Origin: Candidatus Omnitrophota bacterium
GTDB taxonomy: Bacteria; Hinthialibacterota; Hinthialibacteria; Hinthialibacterales; JAKPRU01
DNA length: 6,812 bases
Reading direction: 5' to 3'
Assembly: GCA_029570205.1 (NCBI GenBank)
Contig: JAKQSI010000046.1
Location: 1-6,812, forward strand
Below the pieces are notes generated by a model. It had not been told where the DNA came from. It saw nothing but the letters and a program-made list of their open reading frames with translations, and made no database searches. The position numbers were made by a program, and so were the translations under genes. Of this stretch, positions 6,139-6,812 are shown piece by piece; position 1 is the stretch's first letter; the number at the start of each line of letters is the position of its first letter.

Positions 6139-6182
6139 AATTTCCGACACCTCGTTTCTCGGTATCCTCAATTATGAGTCAA
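6133..6182. repeat. 10-bp inverted repeat over the transposase start, with a repeated TATGAGTCAA
   Basis: ACTCATAATT (6133-6142, containing the transposase ATG on the minus strand) is the exact reverse complement of AATTATGAGT (6170-6179). The second arm extends into TATGAGTCAA (6173-6182), which recurs exactly at 6217-6226, the edge of the IS remnant. Repeated motifs at the promoter-proximal end of an insertion sequence are typical transposase-binding sites, and this is the likely explanation. Confidence 0.5.
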
Positions 6183-6222
6183 CGATCCTCTTTTCTCTCC
6201 CTTCGGTAAGCTTTAATATGAG

Positions 6223-6375
6223 TCAATTCGCTGCTTTGCGGAACACGTTGTGATTGCCTGCCGTCCTCCTTTCAAATCCCAAACGGACAAGCAAATTGCA
6301 CAGGTCGTCAAACGGAATGTTGGCATTGCTTGTTCCGCGGAGAATTCGTTCAAGCAGGTCATCCCATTTGCCCAT
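6223..6375 (-). pseudogene. hicA: HicA-family mRNA-interferase toxin, 5' fragment truncated by the IS remnant
   Basis: This short frame (50 codons plus TGA 6225-6223) begins MGKWDDLLERILRGTSNANI and continues PFDDLCNLLVRLGFERR, then AGNHNVFRKA. It matches the N-terminal half of the HicA family: a 'W..LLERIL.G.SDANI.F.DLC.LL..LGF..R..GSHH.F.R' pattern with the catalytic-type His (H42) in G-N-H. Full-length toxins of this type run to about 75-90 residues and continue with a 'NLQ..G..AKPYQV.Q.R' block, which is absent: the frame meets TTGACTCATATT of the IS remnant right after FRKA. AGGA (6386-6383) stands 7 bases before ATG 6375. No hicB antitoxin is visible on either side; it was presumably lost or lies outside. 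RNase activity without the C-terminal half is doubtful. The family call rests on motif recall and was not searched. Confidence 0.75.
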
Positions 6376-6431
6376 GGTGGAATCCTGTCACCGGCATCGG
6401 TGTTCGACCGACGTATTCAAAAGAATGCAAT

Positions 6432-6460
6432 AACAGGTCCAAACGTTGCAATCAATTATC
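6432..6460 (-). promoter_or_regulatory. Possible weak promoter of the hicA remnant
   Basis: On the minus strand TTGATT is followed 17 bases later by TATTGC, and the hicA ATG lies a further ~60 bases on. The -10 element matches only TAT of TATAAT. ATTGCA occurs twice in direct orientation across this stretch, which could be an operator half-site pair. Position is the main support. Confidence 0.2.
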
Positions 6461-6583
6461 TCCGAAGATGCCGCCTTATAGGGAGCGGCGTCGAGCGGAG
6501 AGGCAACTACGGTGGTGCGCAGGCCCATCTGCGGGCTAGCCCACCAATGACCGATAAATGGGGTGTAGCCCACAGAGCGCGTC
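6461..6583. other. Non-coding, structured stretch upstream of the hicA remnant
   Basis: I recognise no gene here. The sequence contains the palindrome GGGCTAGCCC (6533-6542) and a nested fold: CGCAG (6518-6522) with CTGCG (6529-6533), and GGTGG (6511-6515) with CCACC (6541-6545). Open frames crossing it on both strands run into the neighbouring palindromic repeat and look fortuitous. Its composition suggests another degenerate dispersed repeat. Confidence 0.35.
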
Positions 6584-6604
6584 ATTCCGGACTTGATCCG
6601 GAAT
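6584..6604. repeat. Dispersed palindromic repeat of the ATTCCGGA-CTTGA-TCCGGAAT type
   Basis: A perfect 8-bp stem (6584-6591 with 6597-6604) around CTTGA sits in the context GTCATTCCGGACTTGATCCG, followed by GAATCCAGGG. This string is very widespread between genes of many bacteria and is often mistranslated as 'SGLDPESR' or 'PDLIRNPG'. Its role (mRNA 3' structure, or passive mobile repeat) is unsettled. Confidence 0.75.
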
Positions 6605-6609
6605 CCAGG

Positions 6610-6736
6610 GTCTGAACCACGATTCACGGCATTGTCTGAACCTTGATCTACTTGATTTAAAGATTATCTCGATATTCTTTATCCTTCTTTTTCTTCATCA
6701 GGGTCATCCCATAATCAAGCGAATCATGGTTCAGAC
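6610..6736. repeat. Inverted-repeat-bounded element with GTCTGAACC ends
   Basis: GTCTGAACCACGATTC (6610-6625) and GAATCATGGTTCAGAC (6721-6736) are inverted copies matching at 15 of 16 positions. A second direct copy of GTCTGAACC lies at 6634-6642. The interior is AT-rich with degenerate TTGATTT/TTGATAT-like units and a polypyrimidine run (TTTATCCTTCTTTTTCTTC, 6679-6697). It resembles the long imperfect 'GTCTGAACC...TGATT...GGTTCAGAC' repeats found in many environmental genomes; that comparison is from memory. Confidence 0.55.
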
Positions 6737-6812
6737 GATATACATCCCCACCCCGCCATGATAGAATCCCTTCACCGGTGGAAAGGGTTTCCATCCGGTC
6801 AAGTATCTCGCG
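6657..6812 (-). CDS. Unidentified gene, C-terminal end running out of the window
   Basis: On the minus strand the frame is open from the right edge for 51 codons to TAA 6659-6657. I do not recognise the product. Residues 1-26, from REILDRMETLSTGEGILSW to DVYR, look like ordinary protein. The remainder, including NHDSLDYGMTLM and the Lys-rich tail, is encoded entirely by the inverted-repeat element at 6610-6736. The native end has therefore probably been replaced, or the gene is broken, or the frame is chance. It points the same way as the hicA remnant and could precede it in a transcript. Confidence 0.35.
   Translation of the reverse strand, partial: REILDRMETLSTGEGILSWRGGDVYRLNHDSLDYGMTLMKKKKDKEYRDNL

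Larger units (their letters stand above)
5871..6226 (-). mobile_element. Insertion-sequence remnant (deletion derivative) inserted in hicA
   Basis: This block holds the deleted transposase plus its probable non-coding flanks. The right edge is set where the HicA-like frame loses similarity (about 6226) and a TTGACTCATATTAAAG sequence begins on the minus strand. The left edge is tentative, at the 9-bp palindrome 5871-5893. A 14-base stretch at 5844-5857 (TTGATTCGGTATTA) resembles the start of the right edge (TTGACTCATATTA), so the true left end could be near 5844. I see no target-site duplication. Confidence 0.55.

Noticed and set aside
6250-6615. Plus-strand open frame of 121 codons at the right end
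   Set aside because: It runs antisense through the hicA fragment and ends by translating the dispersed palindromic repeat (HSGLDPESR), a typical false gene.
6388-6627. Minus-strand frame of 79 codons beginning inside the ATTCCGGA repeat
   Set aside because: Its first residues are repeat translation, there is no Shine-Dalgarno, and the rest matches no family I know.
6610-6736. Possible CRISPR-like array from the repeated GTCTGAACC units
   Set aside because: There are only two direct copies and one inverted copy, with unequal spacing and no conserved repeat of CRISPR length.
6758-6812. Plus-strand ATG with an open frame to the right edge
   Set aside because: It has no Shine-Dalgarno, and the opposite strand gives a similarly short but more protein-like frame; too little sequence to support it.

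Overview
The window is a moderately GC-rich bacterial chromosome segment with a core-metabolism part and an eroded accessory right end. It falls into four blocks. (1) Positions 1-1214, plus strand: the 3' end of a SagB/nitroreductase-type oxidoreductase, closed by a strong terminator hairpin, then a complete HpcH/HpaI-family class II aldolase. (2) Positions 1380-2294, plus strand: dapA, the first committed enzyme of lysine/diaminopimelate synthesis, behind a 165-base leader. (3) Positions 2392-5760, minus strand, read from right to left: folP, a 211-base gap with dispersed palindromes, cdaA (diadenylate cyclase), a YbbR/CdaR-like gene and pdxJ. The last three are packed tightly, with a 9-base gap and then a 4-base ATGA overlap. 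(4) Positions about 5790-6812: no intact gene, but several relics.

The last block repays close reading. On the minus strand, 6375-6223 encodes the first ~49 residues of a HicA-family toxin, with its own Shine-Dalgarno and the conserved G-x-H. It stops exactly where an insertion-sequence remnant begins. That remnant (about 5871-6226) carries an internally deleted transposase: its N-terminus is joined directly to part of the integrase (rve) catalytic core, and the C-terminus is missing. Further right come a structured stretch of unknown nature, a palindromic repeat at 6584-6604 of the 'CATTCCGGACTTGATCCGGAAT' kind, and a larger inverted-repeat element (6610-6736). That element runs into the 3' end of an unidentified gene and apparently supplies its last codons.

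The organism cannot be named from this window. The folP-cdaA-ybbR-pdxJ order, GTG and ATG starts with AGGAGG-like Shine-Dalgarno sites, and several palindromic intergenic repeats fit an uncultured Gram-negative-type lineage (for example PVC, Hydrogenedentota/Sumerlaeota-like or Desulfobacterota-like); this is inference. The minus-strand cluster combines folate synthesis (FolP), c-di-AMP synthesis with its membrane partner (CdaA, CdaR) and pyridoxal phosphate synthesis (PdxJ). The plus-strand genes are metabolic and share no obvious pathway, although HpaI-type and DapA enzymes are both pyruvate-linked aldolases. I see no convincing new defence or regulatory system. The best novelty is the hicA/IS scar and the repeat ecology around it.
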